A DNA stretch of 64,000 nucleotides. Source: Variovorax boronicumulans NBRC 103145 (GTDB taxonomy: Bacteria; Pseudomonadota; Gammaproteobacteria; Burkholderiales; Burkholderiaceae_C). The stretch is from NCBI RefSeq assembly GCF_001591345.1, contig NZ_BCUS01000006.1, positions 35,784-99,783 of the forward strand, in the 5' to 3' direction. Every line of letters starts with the position of its first letter. Position 1 is the first letter of the stretch. The position numbers and the translations under genes are program-made. Below, one piece after another: positions 35,157-43,693 of the stretch. Below the pieces are notes generated by a model. It had not been told where the DNA came from, searched no databases, and saw only the letters and a program-made list of their open reading frames with translations.

Positions 35157-36205
35157 GGCGCCACCTCCGCACCTCGTCGGCGCATGAGCTTCTCGCCCAG
35201 GCCCGCGAGCCCGTTCGGCATCGCCCACACCACGAGGATGAACACCGCGCCCAGCACGTACAGCCAGCCTTCGGGAAAGGTCTCCGACAGGTACGACTTG
35301 AGGAAACCGATGAGCAGCGCGCCGATCACCGCGCCCGGAATCGACAGCCGCCCGCCGACCGCCGCGTAGATCACCATCTCGACCGAGGCCACGACACCGA
35401 TCACGCCCGGTGCGATCAACCCCACCTGCAGGCTGTAGAACGCACCGCCGATGGCCGACAGCACCGCTGCCACCGCGAACACGAAGGCCTTCATGTGCGC
35501 CGTGTTGTAGCCGCTGAAGCGCACGCGGTCTTCCTTGTCGCGGATGGCGATCAGCAGCTTGCCGAAGCGGCTGCGCACGATGGCGAGCGACACCATCATC
35601 ACGAGCGCGATGGCCGCCACCTCGACGAAGTACATCGTGCGCCTGGCCTCGTCGGTGGCGATGTCCCAGCCCAGCAGCGTGCGGAAATCGGTGATGCCGT
35701 TGGCACCGCCGGTGTCGCCCTGCTGGCCGACCACCACCACCGTGAGCGTGAGCGCCAGCGACAGCGTGACGATCGCGAAGTACACGCCGCTCACGCGCCG
35801 CTTGAAGATCGCGTACGAGAACACGTAGGCCAGCACCGCAGGAATCACGAGGATGCCCGCCACCGTCCAGCCCAGCGAGTGGAAGGGCTGCCACCACGCG
35901 GGCAGTTGCTCGACGCTGCTCCACACCATGAAGTCCGGCAGCTCGGGCGCCGAGGCCTCGAGCTTGAGGAACATGGCCATCATGTAGCCGCCCAGCCCGA
36001 AGAACATGCCCTGGCCCAGGCTCAGCACGCCGCCGTAGCCCCAGGTGAGCACCACGCCCACCGCGACGAACGCGAAGGCCAGGTACTTGCTCACGAGGTT
36101 GAGGCGGAACGGGTCGAGCGTGAGCGGCAGCACCACGGCCAGCAGCACCAGCACGGCGAGCAGGGCGCCGAGGTCGCGCTTGCGTTGAGGAGAAAGACCG
36201 TGCAT
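35153..36205 (-). CDS. urtC: Urea/amide-type ABC transporter permease, UrtC family
   Basis: The 350-residue inner-membrane permease of the LivM/UrtC type has about nine hydrophobic segments and the cytoplasmic docking loop (L-I-A-I-R-D-K-E-D-R-V-R-F-S-G-Y). It starts three bases after the UrtB-type gene and forms the translocation channel with it. Confidence 0.9.
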   Translation of the reverse strand: MHGLSPQRKRDLGALLAVLVLLAVVLPLTLDPFRLNLVSKYLAFAFVAVGVVLTWGYGGVLSLGQGMFFGLGGYMMAMFLKLEASAPELPDFMVWSSVEQLPAWWQPFHSLGWTVAGILVIPAVLAYVFSYAIFKRRVSGVYFAIVTLSLALTLTVVVVGQQGDTGGANGITDFRTLLGWDIATDEARRTMYFVEVAAIALVMMVSLAIVRSRFGKLLIAIRDKEDRVRFSGYNTAHMKAFVFAVAAVLSAIGGAFYSLQVGLIAPGVIGVVASVEMVIYAAVGGRLSIPGAVIGALLIGFLKSYLSETFPEGWLYVLGAVFILVVWAMPNGLAGLGEKLMRRRGAEVAP

Positions 36206-36208
36206 GCC

Positions 36209-37111
36209 TCAGCTCCTCGACCGCGTGGCGAACAGGCCGTTGGGCCGGAAGTACAGCACCGCGATCACCAGCAGCAGGATCGTGGCCTTGGCCATCGAGC
36301 CGCTCATGAGGTACTCGAGCCAGGTCTGCGACTGCGCGATGGCAAAGCCCGAGAGCGCGGTGCCGATGAGGCTCTGCACGCCGCCGAACACCACCACGAT
36401 GAACGAGTCGACGATGTACAGCTGGCCCGTGCCGGGGTTGGTCGAGCCGATCATGGTGAACACCGCGCCCGCGATGCCCGCCAGGCCCGAGCCCAGCGCG
36501 AAGGTCATCGCGTCGACGCGGTGCGTGTCGATGCCCACCGCGCCGGCGATGGCGCGGTTCTGCGTCACCGCGCGCACCTTCAGCCCCCACGGCGTGCGGT
36601 ACAGCAGCAGGTACACGCCGACCGCCACCAGGGCCGTGAGCCCGACGATGAAGATGCGGTTCAGCGGCAGCTGGATGCCCGCCGTCGGCTCCCATGCCCC
36701 CGCCAGCCACGAGGCCAGCGGCACGCTCACTTCCTGCGCGCCGAAGATGGAGCGGTAGGCCTGCTGCAGCATGAGGCTCAGGCCCCACGTGGCCAGCAGG
36801 GTGTCCAGCGGGCGGTCGTAGAAGAAGCGGATGAAGCCCCGCTCCAGCACATAGCCGAACGCGAAGGTCACGGCGAACGCGAACGGGATCGCGGCGAACA
36901 GGTACAGGTCCATGAAGCCCGGCGCGTAGTGCGCGAAGAAGCGCGCCGCCAGGTAGGTCATGTAGGCGCCCAGCGCCATCAGCTCGCCGTGCGCCATGTT
37001 GATGACGCCCATCAGGCCGAACACGATGGCCAGCCCGATGGCCATGAGCAGCAGGATGGTGAACAGGCTCACGCCGTTGAACACCTGCATCACCGCGATG
37101 TCGAAGTTCAT
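36209..37111 (-). CDS. urtB: Urea/amide-type ABC transporter permease, UrtB family
   Basis: The 300-residue permease of the LivH/UrtB type has eight to nine membrane segments. Visible blocks are G-L-M-G-V-I-N-M-A-H-G-E-L-M-A-L-G and the docking loop V-R-A-V-T-Q-N-R-A-I-A. It lacks the long N-terminal extension found in some UrtB proteins. It starts five bases after the binding-protein stop. Confidence 0.9.
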   Translation of the reverse strand: MNFDIAVMQVFNGVSLFTILLLMAIGLAIVFGLMGVINMAHGELMALGAYMTYLAARFFAHYAPGFMDLYLFAAIPFAFAVTFAFGYVLERGFIRFFYDRPLDTLLATWGLSLMLQQAYRSIFGAQEVSVPLASWLAGAWEPTAGIQLPLNRIFIVGLTALVAVGVYLLLYRTPWGLKVRAVTQNRAIAGAVGIDTHRVDAMTFALGSGLAGIAGAVFTMIGSTNPGTGQLYIVDSFIVVVFGGVQSLIGTALSGFAIAQSQTWLEYLMSGSMAKATILLLVIAVLYFRPNGLFATRSRS

Positions 37112-37116
37112 CGCGT

Positions 37117-38310
37117 TCAGACCTTCGGGAAGGGGTTGGGCTCGACCAGCTGCGGCGATTCCCACACGATGTCGAACTGCCCGTCGGGCCGCGCGCGGCC
37201 CACGCGCACCTTCTTCCACACGTGGTGGTTGGTGGCGTGGATGCGCACCGTGCCCTCGGGCGCCTCGATCTCCATGCCCGCGGCGGCGGCCGTGACCTTG
37301 TCGACGTCGAAGGACTTGGCCTTTTCCACCGCCAGCTTCCACAGGTACACGCTGTTGTAGGCCACCTCCATCGGGTCGCCGATCACGCGGTCCTGCCCGT
37401 ACTTGGCCTTGAAGGCCTTCACGAACTTCTCGTTGGCCGGCGACTTGATGCTCTGGAAGTAGCCCATGCAGGCGTAGTAGCCGGCAGCGTTGTCCTTGCC
37501 GATGCCGTCGATCTCGTTCTCGGACACCACGGTGGACAGCAGCACCTGCTTGGCGCCGTCCAGGCCCGCCGCGCGCAGCTGCTTGTAGAAGGCCACGTTG
37601 GAGCCGCCCACCACCGTGCTGTAGATGCAGTCGGGCTTGGCGGCCTTGATCTTGTTGATGATCGACGAGAACTCGGTGTGGCCCAGCGGTGCGTACTCCT
37701 CGCCGAGCACCTTGCCGCCGGCTTTCGCGATGGCGGGCTTGGCGATCTTGTTGCAGGTGCGCGGGTAGATGTAGTCGGAGCCGACGAGGAAGAAGTTCTT
37801 GCCCTTCTCGCGCGCCATCCATTCCACCGCCGCGATCACCGACTGCGTGGCTTCCTGCGAGGGGTAGAACACGCGCTTGTCCTGCTCCTGGCCTTCGTAG
37901 TAGGTGGGGTAGAACAGCAGGCCCTTGGCCTGGTTGAGCACCGGCAGCAGCGCCTTGCGCGAGGCCGAGGTGTAGCAGCCGATGATGGCCGCCACCTTGT
38001 CGCGCTCCAGCAGCTTGCGCGCCTTCTCGGCGAACACCGAGTTCTCGCTCGCGCCGTCTTCGACCACGGCCTCGATCTTCTTGCCCATCACGCCGCCGGC
38101 GGCGTTGATCTCCTCGATGGCCAGCTTCTCGGCGTCGACCAGCGAGGCCTCGGCGATGGCGATGGTGCCCGAGAGCGAATGCAGCAGGCCGAGCTTCACG
38201 GTGGCGCCGTCCTGCGCGCGGGCCAGGCCGGCCACGCCGGAGGCGGCGCCCAGCACGATCATCGAGCCGCCGGTCTTCACGATCTGGCGGCGGTTGAAAG
38301 CGTTCGTCAT
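37117..38310 (-). CDS. urtA: Urea/amide-type ABC transporter substrate-binding protein
   Basis: The 397-residue exported protein has a twin-arginine-like signal (N-R-R-Q-I-V-K then a hydrophobic core to about residue 32) and a Peripla_BP fold of the UrtA/FmdD type. It is close to the AmiC sensor of the same operon: both contain G-C-Y-x-S-x-S-R-K-A, L-L-F-Y-P-T-x-Y-E-G, G-S-D-Y-I-Y-P, S-T-V-V-G and S-P-A-N. FmdD-like proteins bind short-chain amides and urea, which fits the linked amidase. It is the first gene of the operon and is preceded by the terminator-containing leader. Confidence 0.92.
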   Translation of the reverse strand: MTNAFNRRQIVKTGGSMIVLGAASGVAGLARAQDGATVKLGLLHSLSGTIAIAEASLVDAEKLAIEEINAAGGVMGKKIEAVVEDGASENSVFAEKARKLLERDKVAAIIGCYTSASRKALLPVLNQAKGLLFYPTYYEGQEQDKRVFYPSQEATQSVIAAVEWMAREKGKNFFLVGSDYIYPRTCNKIAKPAIAKAGGKVLGEEYAPLGHTEFSSIINKIKAAKPDCIYSTVVGGSNVAFYKQLRAAGLDGAKQVLLSTVVSENEIDGIGKDNAAGYYACMGYFQSIKSPANEKFVKAFKAKYGQDRVIGDPMEVAYNSVYLWKLAVEKAKSFDVDKVTAAAAGMEIEAPEGTVRIHATNHHVWKKVRVGRARPDGQFDIVWESPQLVEPNPFPKV

Positions 38311-38498
38311 GTCAAATTCCTTTGCTTTGGTTTTGTGCGAGTCATCAGGAACATCCGACCTTCGGAACCGCGTTTGGGGTGTCTCCTCCCGCCGCGCGGC
38401 CCCTGCAAACGAGCGCTGTGCTGCCAGTGCGTTTTCTCCGGGCAAGGCTGCGCCACCGGATGGCGCGCATCCGTTTGAAAAAGGCGTTGTTGCGACCG

Positions 38499-38542
38499 AA
38501 AAAACAAAAAAGCCCGAACCGGTGGTGAAACCGGTTCGGGCT
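38499..38542 (-). terminator. Intrinsic terminator inside the amide-operon leader (attenuator)
   Basis: On the minus strand a perfect 12-bp stem, AGCCCGAACCGG against CCGGTTCGGGCT with an 8-base loop, is followed by T6-G-T5 or similar (38510-38499). It points into the operon about 190 bases before the first gene, so uncontrolled transcription should stop here. The upstream gene on this strand ends at 38711, so it could also serve that gene, but the hairpins just before it favour a regulated attenuator. Confidence 0.85.
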
Positions 38543-38578
38543 TAATTGCCCGACACCTCGCTGGCAGCACTGGCAGCG
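38536..38578 (-). ncRNA. Candidate ANTAR two-hairpin RNA element
   Basis: P1 (38578-38559, minus strand) is CGCTG-C-C-AGTGCT-G-C-CAGCG: a 5-bp stem, one mismatch, a closing C-G pair and the six-base loop AGUGCU with A at position 1 and G at position 4, the known ANTAR loop rule. After a 5-base linker, P2 (38553-38536) is TCGGGC-AATTAA-GCCCGA: a 6-bp stem and a six-base loop with A1 but U4 instead of G4. P2 uses GCCCGA, which is also the 5' arm of the terminator, so P2 and terminator cannot form together. Confidence 0.65.
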
Positions 38579-38651
38579 GGCGTCGTATGACTGGGAACGA
38601 TTGCTCGTTGGGGCGGATTCTTCTCAACTCACCCCGGCGTGAACATACGCT

Positions 38652-38671
38652 CTTTCGCTAATTGGCGAAAG
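38652..38671. repeat. Inverted repeat CTTTCGC-N6-GCGAAAG
   Basis: A perfect 7-bp inverted repeat with a six-base AT-rich spacer lies 40 bases after the stop of the gene at 38711-39208 and about 75 bases before the P1 hairpin. It may be a weak terminator for that gene or a regulator site in the amide-operon promoter. Confidence 0.5.
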
Positions 38672-38710
38672 GGCGGCGCGTGTGCTATTCGCGCGCAGCG
38701 CCTGAACAGA

Positions 38711-39208
38711 TCAGCTGCGCGGGCGTGCGTAGTCCGACTCGATCCACGCGGTGGCGCTCGAGGTCGTGAGCCGGAACGCGGGCGACACGTTCACGCTCGC
38801 CAGTTCCGAGTCGTCGGCATCGTCATACGCCGTGAGCGTGGCCGAGGGGTTGTCTTCGTCGGGCACGATCGACAGCGCCACGCGAATGCGCTGGTCGTTG
38901 CGCGCGGTGACCGTCACGCTCTTGTTGAGCGTGGCGTGCAGCTGCTGCTCGTGGCGGCGGATCACCTCGGCGGCGGTCTTCACCAGCGTGTGGAAGGCGG
39001 GGGTGTCCAGCGGCTTGGGGTTCTTCTTGTCGCGGCCCATGGTCCAGGGGCCGACGAGCGCGGGCTCGGGGTCGCCGTGGCGGGTCATCTCGACGGCCCA
39101 GCCGTCGTCTTCCTCGTTCTTGATGATGCGGGCGGTCCAGAGGTCGTCGCGCCAGAGGCGGGGTTCCTGCAGGGGGAGGTGGTCGGGGGAATCGGTCGTC
39201 GTCGTCAT
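38711..39208 (-). CDS. Hypothetical protein of 165 residues
   Basis: I do not recognise a family. The product is a soluble acidic protein without signal peptide or membrane helix: W-R-D-D-L-W-T-A-R-I-I-K-N-E-E-D-D-G-W-A, R-R-H-E-Q-Q-L-H-A-T-L and a C-terminal half rich in beta-prone segments. Codon use is like its neighbours. Its ATG at 39208 immediately adjoins the stop of the lysR gene, so the two are probably co-transcribed. Confidence 0.75.
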   Translation of the reverse strand: MTTTTDSPDHLPLQEPRLWRDDLWTARIIKNEEDDGWAVEMTRHGDPEPALVGPWTMGRDKKNPKPLDTPAFHTLVKTAAEVIRRHEQQLHATLNKSVTVTARNDQRIRVALSIVPDEDNPSATLTAYDDADDSELASVNVSPAFRLTTSSATAWIESDYARPRS

Positions 39209-40165
39209 TCAGGGAGAAGCTTTGGGTCTTGCGCGGGGCATTGTCGCCCGGGGCGCGGGGGCCGCCGCCGTGCCAACGTACTGTTGCAAGCCCTCGACCA
39301 GCGCATCGAAGGCCACGCGGCAGCGCGGGCTGTGGCGCAGGTCTTCGTGCATCGTGACCCAGGTGTCGAGCTTCAGCGAGAGCGCGCGCGGCAGCAGGCG
39401 CACCAGCGCGGCATCGCGCTTGGCCAGGCCCACCTGGCACACGCCGATGCCCGCACCCGCGCGGATGAGGGCCAGCTGGGCGAGGTCGCTGTCGGTGCGC
39501 AGCGCAAAGGCGTCGCGCGTGAAGCCCGTGACCGACTTGAAGGACTTGATCGCCTCGCGCACGAAGGCCGAGGGCTGGTCGTAGCCGATGAGCGCGTGCG
39601 CCGCCAGGTCGTCGGGCGTGCGTGGCGTGCCGTGGCGCGCGAGGTAGCTCGTGTGGGCATGGAAGCCCAGCTCGATGTTCCCGATGCGGCGCGCCACCAG
39701 CTGCGCCTGCCGGGGCCGCACCATGCGCACGGCGATGTCGGCCTCGCGCCGCAGCAGGTCTTGTACGCGGTTGGTCGACACCAGCTCGACCTTCAGCGCC
39801 GGGTGCGCCTCGCGCAGCCGCGCCACCACGGGTGGCAGCACCTCCACCGCGACCACCTCGCTGACCGACACCCGCACCACGCCGCGCACGCCGTCGCCCT
39901 GGCTGCTGGCCGCGCGCTGCAGCGAGGCCGCGGTGCTTTCCATGGCCTCGGCGTGTGTGCGCAGCGCCAGCGCCACCTCGGAGGGCAGCAGGCCCACCTG
40001 CGAGCGGGTGAAGAGCACCACGCCGAGCGCTTCTTCGAGCGCCGCCACATGGCGCCCGACGGTGGGCTGCGTGATGCCGAGCGCGCGCGCCGCACCCGAG
40101 AGCGAACCCTCGCGCAGCACGCCGAGGAAGGAGCGGTACAGCTCCCAGCTGATGTTCCAGGTCAT
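39209..40165 (-). CDS. LysR-type regulator
   Basis: The 318-residue LTTR has its helix-turn-helix at about residues 19-48 (G-S-L-S-G-A-A-R-A-L-G-I-T-Q-P-T-V-G-R-H) and a standard effector domain. The ATG at 40165 is preferred over the frame from 40237, which would cross the promoter. It faces the SDR gene at 40261 across 95 bp and probably regulates it. The C-terminus is Pro/Arg-rich. Confidence 0.87.
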   Translation of the reverse strand: MTWNISWELYRSFLGVLREGSLSGAARALGITQPTVGRHVAALEEALGVVLFTRSQVGLLPSEVALALRTHAEAMESTAASLQRAASSQGDGVRGVVRVSVSEVVAVEVLPPVVARLREAHPALKVELVSTNRVQDLLRREADIAVRMVRPRQAQLVARRIGNIELGFHAHTSYLARHGTPRTPDDLAAHALIGYDQPSAFVREAIKSFKSVTGFTRDAFALRTDSDLAQLALIRAGAGIGVCQVGLAKRDAALVRLLPRALSLKLDTWVTMHEDLRHSPRCRVAFDALVEGLQQYVGTAAAPAPRATMPRARPKASP

Positions 40166-40260
40166 ACGGAAATGTATGGATGATGGTGCATGTTCGGCAA
40201 TTCCATTCGAACCCCGTCCTGCCCAGAATTCGTCCATCGATCACTGTTCAGGAGCATTTC

Positions 40261-41250
40261 ATGGCACGCAACGACAACACGGTTCTGGTGCTCGGCGCCA
40301 CGGGCGGCATCGGCGGCGAGGTGGTCCGCCAGCTGTGCGATGCGGGCTGGGAGGTGCGCGCCCTGAAGCGCGGCGCGGTCGAAGGAAAGCGCGAGGGCAT
40401 CACCTGGCTGGCCGGCGACGCGATGGACGCGCAGGCCGTGCGGCGGGCCGCGAAGGGTTGCGCGGTCATCGTGCATGCCGTCAATCCGCCGGGCTACCGC
40501 GGCTGGTCGGAGCTGGTGCTGCCGATGCTCGACAGCACCCTCGCCGCCGCGAAGGCCGAGGGCGCGACCGTCGTGCTGCCCGGCACGGTCTACAACTTCG
40601 GCCCCGATGCCTTCCCGCTGCTGGCCGAAGATTCGCCGCAGCGTCCGCTCACCGCCAAGGGCGCGATCCGCGTCGAGATGGAACGGCGCCTCGAAGACGC
40701 CAGCCGCGAGGGCGCGCGCGTGCTGATCGTGCGCGCCGGCGACTTCTTCGGCCCGAAGGCGGGCAACAACTGGTTCTCGCAGGGGCTGGTGAAGGCGGGC
40801 CAGCCCGTCCGGGCCGTCAGCTGCCCCGGCGACCCCGGTGTCGGCCACCAGTGGTCGTACCTGCCGGACGTGGCCCGCACCATGGTCGAGCTGCTGGCGC
40901 GGCGCGACCGGCTCGCGCCCTTCGCGCGCTTCCACATGGCCGGCCATTGGGACGCCGACGGCACGCGCATGAGCGACGCGATCCGCAAGGTGGTGGCCCG
41001 GCGCACCGGCGCCCAGGTGCGCGTGTCGGCCTTTCCCTGGTGGCTGCTGGCGCTGGCCTCGCCCTTCGTCGTCACTTTTCGCGAACTGCGCGAGATGCGC
41101 TACCTGTGGCGCACGCCCGTGGGCATGGACAACGCGAAGCTGGTGGCCTTCCTGGGCCGCGAGCCGCACACGCCGCTCGAAGAAGCCGTGGAGGCCGCGC
41201 TCGACGGCATGGGCTGCCTGCCCGGGGCGCCGGTGGCTGTGCCGGCCTGA
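40261..41250 (+). CDS. NAD(P)-dependent SDR/epimerase-like oxidoreductase
   Basis: The 329-residue Rossmann-fold protein has the nucleotide motif G-A-T-G-G-I-G-G-E near residue 14 and an extended-SDR layout; Tyr in G-T-V-Y-N-F-G-P and Lys in L-T-A-K-G-A-I-R stand in for the catalytic pair. Related proteins are annotated as NAD-dependent epimerase/dehydratase or NmrA-like. No pathway partner is adjacent other than the divergent LysR gene. Confidence 0.8.
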   Translation: MARNDNTVLVLGATGGIGGEVVRQLCDAGWEVRALKRGAVEGKREGITWLAGDAMDAQAVRRAAKGCAVIVHAVNPPGYRGWSELVLPMLDSTLAAAKAEGATVVLPGTVYNFGPDAFPLLAEDSPQRPLTAKGAIRVEMERRLEDASREGARVLIVRAGDFFGPKAGNNWFSQGLVKAGQPVRAVSCPGDPGVGHQWSYLPDVARTMVELLARRDRLAPFARFHMAGHWDADGTRMSDAIRKVVARRTGAQVRVSAFPWWLLALASPFVVTFRELREMRYLWRTPVGMDNAKLVAFLGREPHTPLEEAVEAALDGMGCLPGAPVAVPA

Positions 41251-41257
41251 CCGCAGG

Positions 41258-42202
41258 TCAGAACACCGACAGCCCGGTGCGCGCCACGAACAGCTCCAGC
41301 GCCTTCATGCCCAGCAGCGAGTTGCCGGTGGCATCGAGCGCCGGCGACCACACGCACAGCGTGAGCTGGTCGGGCACCACCGCGACGATGCCGCCGCCCA
41401 CGCCGCTCTTGCAGGGCAGGCCGATCGAAAAGGCCACGTCGCCGGCCGCGTCGTAGGTGCCGCAGGTGAGCATGAGCGAGTTGATGCGGCGCGTCTGCCG
41501 CTCGCCCGTGACTTCGGGTTCGCCGGGGATCGGGTGCGCGCCGTCGCGGCACAGGAAGGCGGCGGCGCGCGCGAGCTGGCGGCAGCTCATGCGCAGCGCG
41601 CACTGGTGGAAGTAGGTGTCGAGCACCTCGGCCACGTCGTTGTCGATCTTGCCGAAGCTCTTCATGAAGTTGGCCAGCGCGACGTTGCGAAAGCCCGTGT
41701 CGGCCTCCGACTGCGCCACCTCGCCGTCGAAGTCGATGCGCTCGCCGCACAGGCTGGCCATGAGCGCGAGGATGTCGGCCTTGGCGCTGCCGCCCTTGGC
41801 CTTCGCCTGGCTCACGAGCCGGTCGGCCACCGCGATGGCGCCGGCATTGATGAAGGGGTTGCGCGGCTTGCCCTGCTCGTTCTCCAGCTGCACCAGCGAG
41901 TTGAAGGGGTTGCCCGAGGGCTCGCGCCCGATGCGCTCCCACAGCGCGTCGCCCATGCGCTGCATGGCGAGCGTGAGCGTGAAGAGCTTGGACACGCTTT
42001 GAATGGAGAAGGGCGTCTCGAAGTCGCCCGCGCCGGCTTCCTCGCCGTCGCAGGTGCGCAGCGCGATGCCGAACTGCCGCGCATCGACGCGCGCCAGCGC
42101 CGGGATGTAGCTGGCCACGGTGCCGCCCTGGCCGAGCTGCAGGCGCAGGGTGGCGACGATCTCGTCGAGAACGGGCTGGAATCGGTGGAGTTTCTTGCTC
42201 AT
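41258..42202 (-). CDS. glsA: Glutaminase
   Basis: The 314-residue serine-dependent enzyme converts glutamine to glutamate and ammonia. The nucleophile region is Ser69-V-S-Lys72 (S-I-Q-S-V-S-K-L-F-T-L), followed by G-N-P-F-N-S, N-P-F-I-N-A-G-A-I and S-G-V-G-G-G-I in the right order. Length is usual for bacterial GlsA (about 310). Its ATG overlaps the stop of the EamA transporter by four bases, so the two are co-expressed. Confidence 0.95.
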   Translation of the reverse strand: MSKKLHRFQPVLDEIVATLRLQLGQGGTVASYIPALARVDARQFGIALRTCDGEEAGAGDFETPFSIQSVSKLFTLTLAMQRMGDALWERIGREPSGNPFNSLVQLENEQGKPRNPFINAGAIAVADRLVSQAKAKGGSAKADILALMASLCGERIDFDGEVAQSEADTGFRNVALANFMKSFGKIDNDVAEVLDTYFHQCALRMSCRQLARAAAFLCRDGAHPIPGEPEVTGERQTRRINSLMLTCGTYDAAGDVAFSIGLPCKSGVGGGIVAVVPDQLTLCVWSPALDATGNSLLGMKALELFVARTGLSVF

Positions 42203-43107
42203 GCCGGGCGTTGTACCGCAGGCCGCCGGTTCACCAGCACGATGCCCAGCGCCACGCCGATCAGCGCCACCACCAGCTGCAGCGTGAGCGGCTCCTTCAG
42301 CAGCGCCACGCCGAAGATCAGCGCGAACAGCGGCGTGAGAAAGGTGAAGGACGACATCTGCGTCGCCGGGTAGTGCCGCAGCAGCCACATCCAGGTGAGG
42401 TAGCTGGCGAAGGCGCCCACCACCGTCTGCAGGCCGATGGAGGTCCAGGCCCAGGCGGAGTACGAGAAGCCCCAGGTTTCGCCCAGCGCGAGCGACAGCA
42501 GGGGGCAGACGGCGGCGGTCACGGCCACTTGGTAGAAGAGCGTTTTCTCGGCGCTGGCCGTGGCCAGGCGCGTGGTGCGCAGCGTGAGCGTGGTCAGGCC
42601 CCAGAGCATGCCGGCCGCCAGCGCCATGCCGTCGCCGATGAGCTGCGACGAGCTCATGTGGCCGAAGCCTTCGCTGAAGGCCAGCACCACGCCCGCGAAG
42701 GCGATGAACAGGCCCAGCCACTGGAAGCCGCGCAGCCGCTCGGCCGGCACCCAGCGCGGCAGCAGCAGCGAGACCCAGAACGGGGCCGTGTAGAGGAACA
42801 CCGTGAGCCGCGAGGCGCTGGTGTGCTGCAGGCCCAGGTAGATGCCGGCGAACTCGCCCGCGAACAGCAGGCCGGCCAGCAGTCCGGGCCACAGCGTGCC
42901 GTCACGCTCGAACAGCGGCACGCGCCGCACCGCGCACCACAGCCACAGCAGCGCCACCGCGCCGACCATGCGCACCGTGGCCTGCCACAGCGGCGGCACC
43001 TCGGTCACGGTGGTCTTGATGAGGATCTGCTGCAGGCCCCAGAACGCGCAGCAGACGATGAGCAGGCCGATGGCCAGGGAGTCGAGGTGGGTCTTGCGCT
43101 GGATCAT
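42199..43107 (-). CDS. EamA/DMT-family transporter
   Basis: The 302-residue protein has ten hydrophobic helices in two repeated halves of five, the EamA layout of drug/metabolite or amino-acid exporters. The first helix begins A-I-G-L-L-I-V-C-C-A-F-W-G; the second half starts near residue 155. It is coupled to glsA (ATGA overlap), so glutamine, glutamate or a related compound is a fair guess for the substrate. Confidence 0.85.
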   Translation of the reverse strand: MIQRKTHLDSLAIGLLIVCCAFWGLQQILIKTTVTEVPPLWQATVRMVGAVALLWLWCAVRRVPLFERDGTLWPGLLAGLLFAGEFAGIYLGLQHTSASRLTVFLYTAPFWVSLLLPRWVPAERLRGFQWLGLFIAFAGVVLAFSEGFGHMSSSQLIGDGMALAAGMLWGLTTLTLRTTRLATASAEKTLFYQVAVTAAVCPLLSLALGETWGFSYSAWAWTSIGLQTVVGAFASYLTWMWLLRHYPATQMSSFTFLTPLFALIFGVALLKEPLTLQLVVALIGVALGIVLVNRRPAVQRPA

Positions 43108-43189
43108 TCGCGGTCAATCGGTGGCGGCACGGGCCGCGGAATTCATCCGATGATCGTATCGCGCCGGCGAAGAACCCGTGCGGCGCCGC

Positions 43190-43693
43190 TCAGTGCCCGG
43201 CCAGCGGGTAGGGCGGCTTGCCGCGCGTGCCCACCATCAGGTCGGGCACCACGGTCTCGACCTCGGCCACGGTGCGCGCCGCGCGTTCGAGCCTGCGGGC
43301 CAGCGCCGTGTCGGGCACGCAGCCCTGCAGGTAGACCCAGCGGCGCTGCACCGTGACCCACACGCTGCTGCGGCGCACGCCCGGCACCGCGAGCAGCGCG
43401 GCGCGCACCTTGGGCGCGAGCGGCTTGTCGTAGCGGTAGGCGTTGCTGTCGGTGCATTGGCCGGCGAGCCAGCAGCTGGTGCCGCGCTCCAGCCGCGAGT
43501 GGGTCTGCGCACGGCGTTCCTCGGCGGTGTAGTAGGGGCCTTGCGGCATGGGGCAGGCCGGCAGGCCCGCGGCGACCTGGAAGAAGGGGTCGTCGAACCA
43601 GTTCTGCCGCAGCGGCGATGGCTCAGTGGTGCCCTGCGCCGTGGCGATCCGCGCGGCGAGCAGCAGGACGGCCAGCAGCGCGGGGTGCTTCAC
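43190..43693 (-). CDS. Secreted BON-domain protein
   Basis: The 167-residue protein has a signal peptide (K-H-P-A-L-L-A-V-L-L-L-A-A-R-I-A-T-A-Q) and a C-terminal BON-like domain (V-R-A-A-L-L-A-V-P-G-V, V-Y-L-Q-G-C-V-P-D, V-A-E-V-E-T-V-V-P-D-L-M) that usually associates with membranes in the periplasm. Cys residues before the domain may form a disulfide. It starts with GTG at 43693, overlapping the flavin-reductase stop (GTGA). Confidence 0.8.
   Translation of the reverse strand: MKHPALLAVLLLAARIATAQGTTEPSPLRQNWFDDPFFQVAAGLPACPMPQGPYYTAEERRAQTHSRLERGTSCWLAGQCTDSNAYRYDKPLAPKVRAALLAVPGVRRSSVWVTVQRRWVYLQGCVPDTALARRLERAARTVAEVETVVPDLMVGTRGKPPYPLAGH

Larger units (their letters stand above)
38311..38710 (-). 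promoter_or_regulatory. 400-bp leader region of the amide operon
   Basis: No gene is seen. On the minus strand, reading toward the first transporter gene, it holds an inverted repeat (38652-38671), two tandem small hairpins (38559-38578 and 38536-38553), an intrinsic terminator (38499-38542) and a further 188 bases before the ATG at 38310. This is the expected layout of an ANTAR-controlled leader. No clear -24/-12 promoter was found; the start of transcription is probably upstream of 38580. Confidence 0.7.

Noticed and set aside
38580..38710. Sigma-54 promoter for the amide operon
   Set aside because: No convincing GG-N10-GC (-24/-12) pair was found on the minus strand in this stretch.
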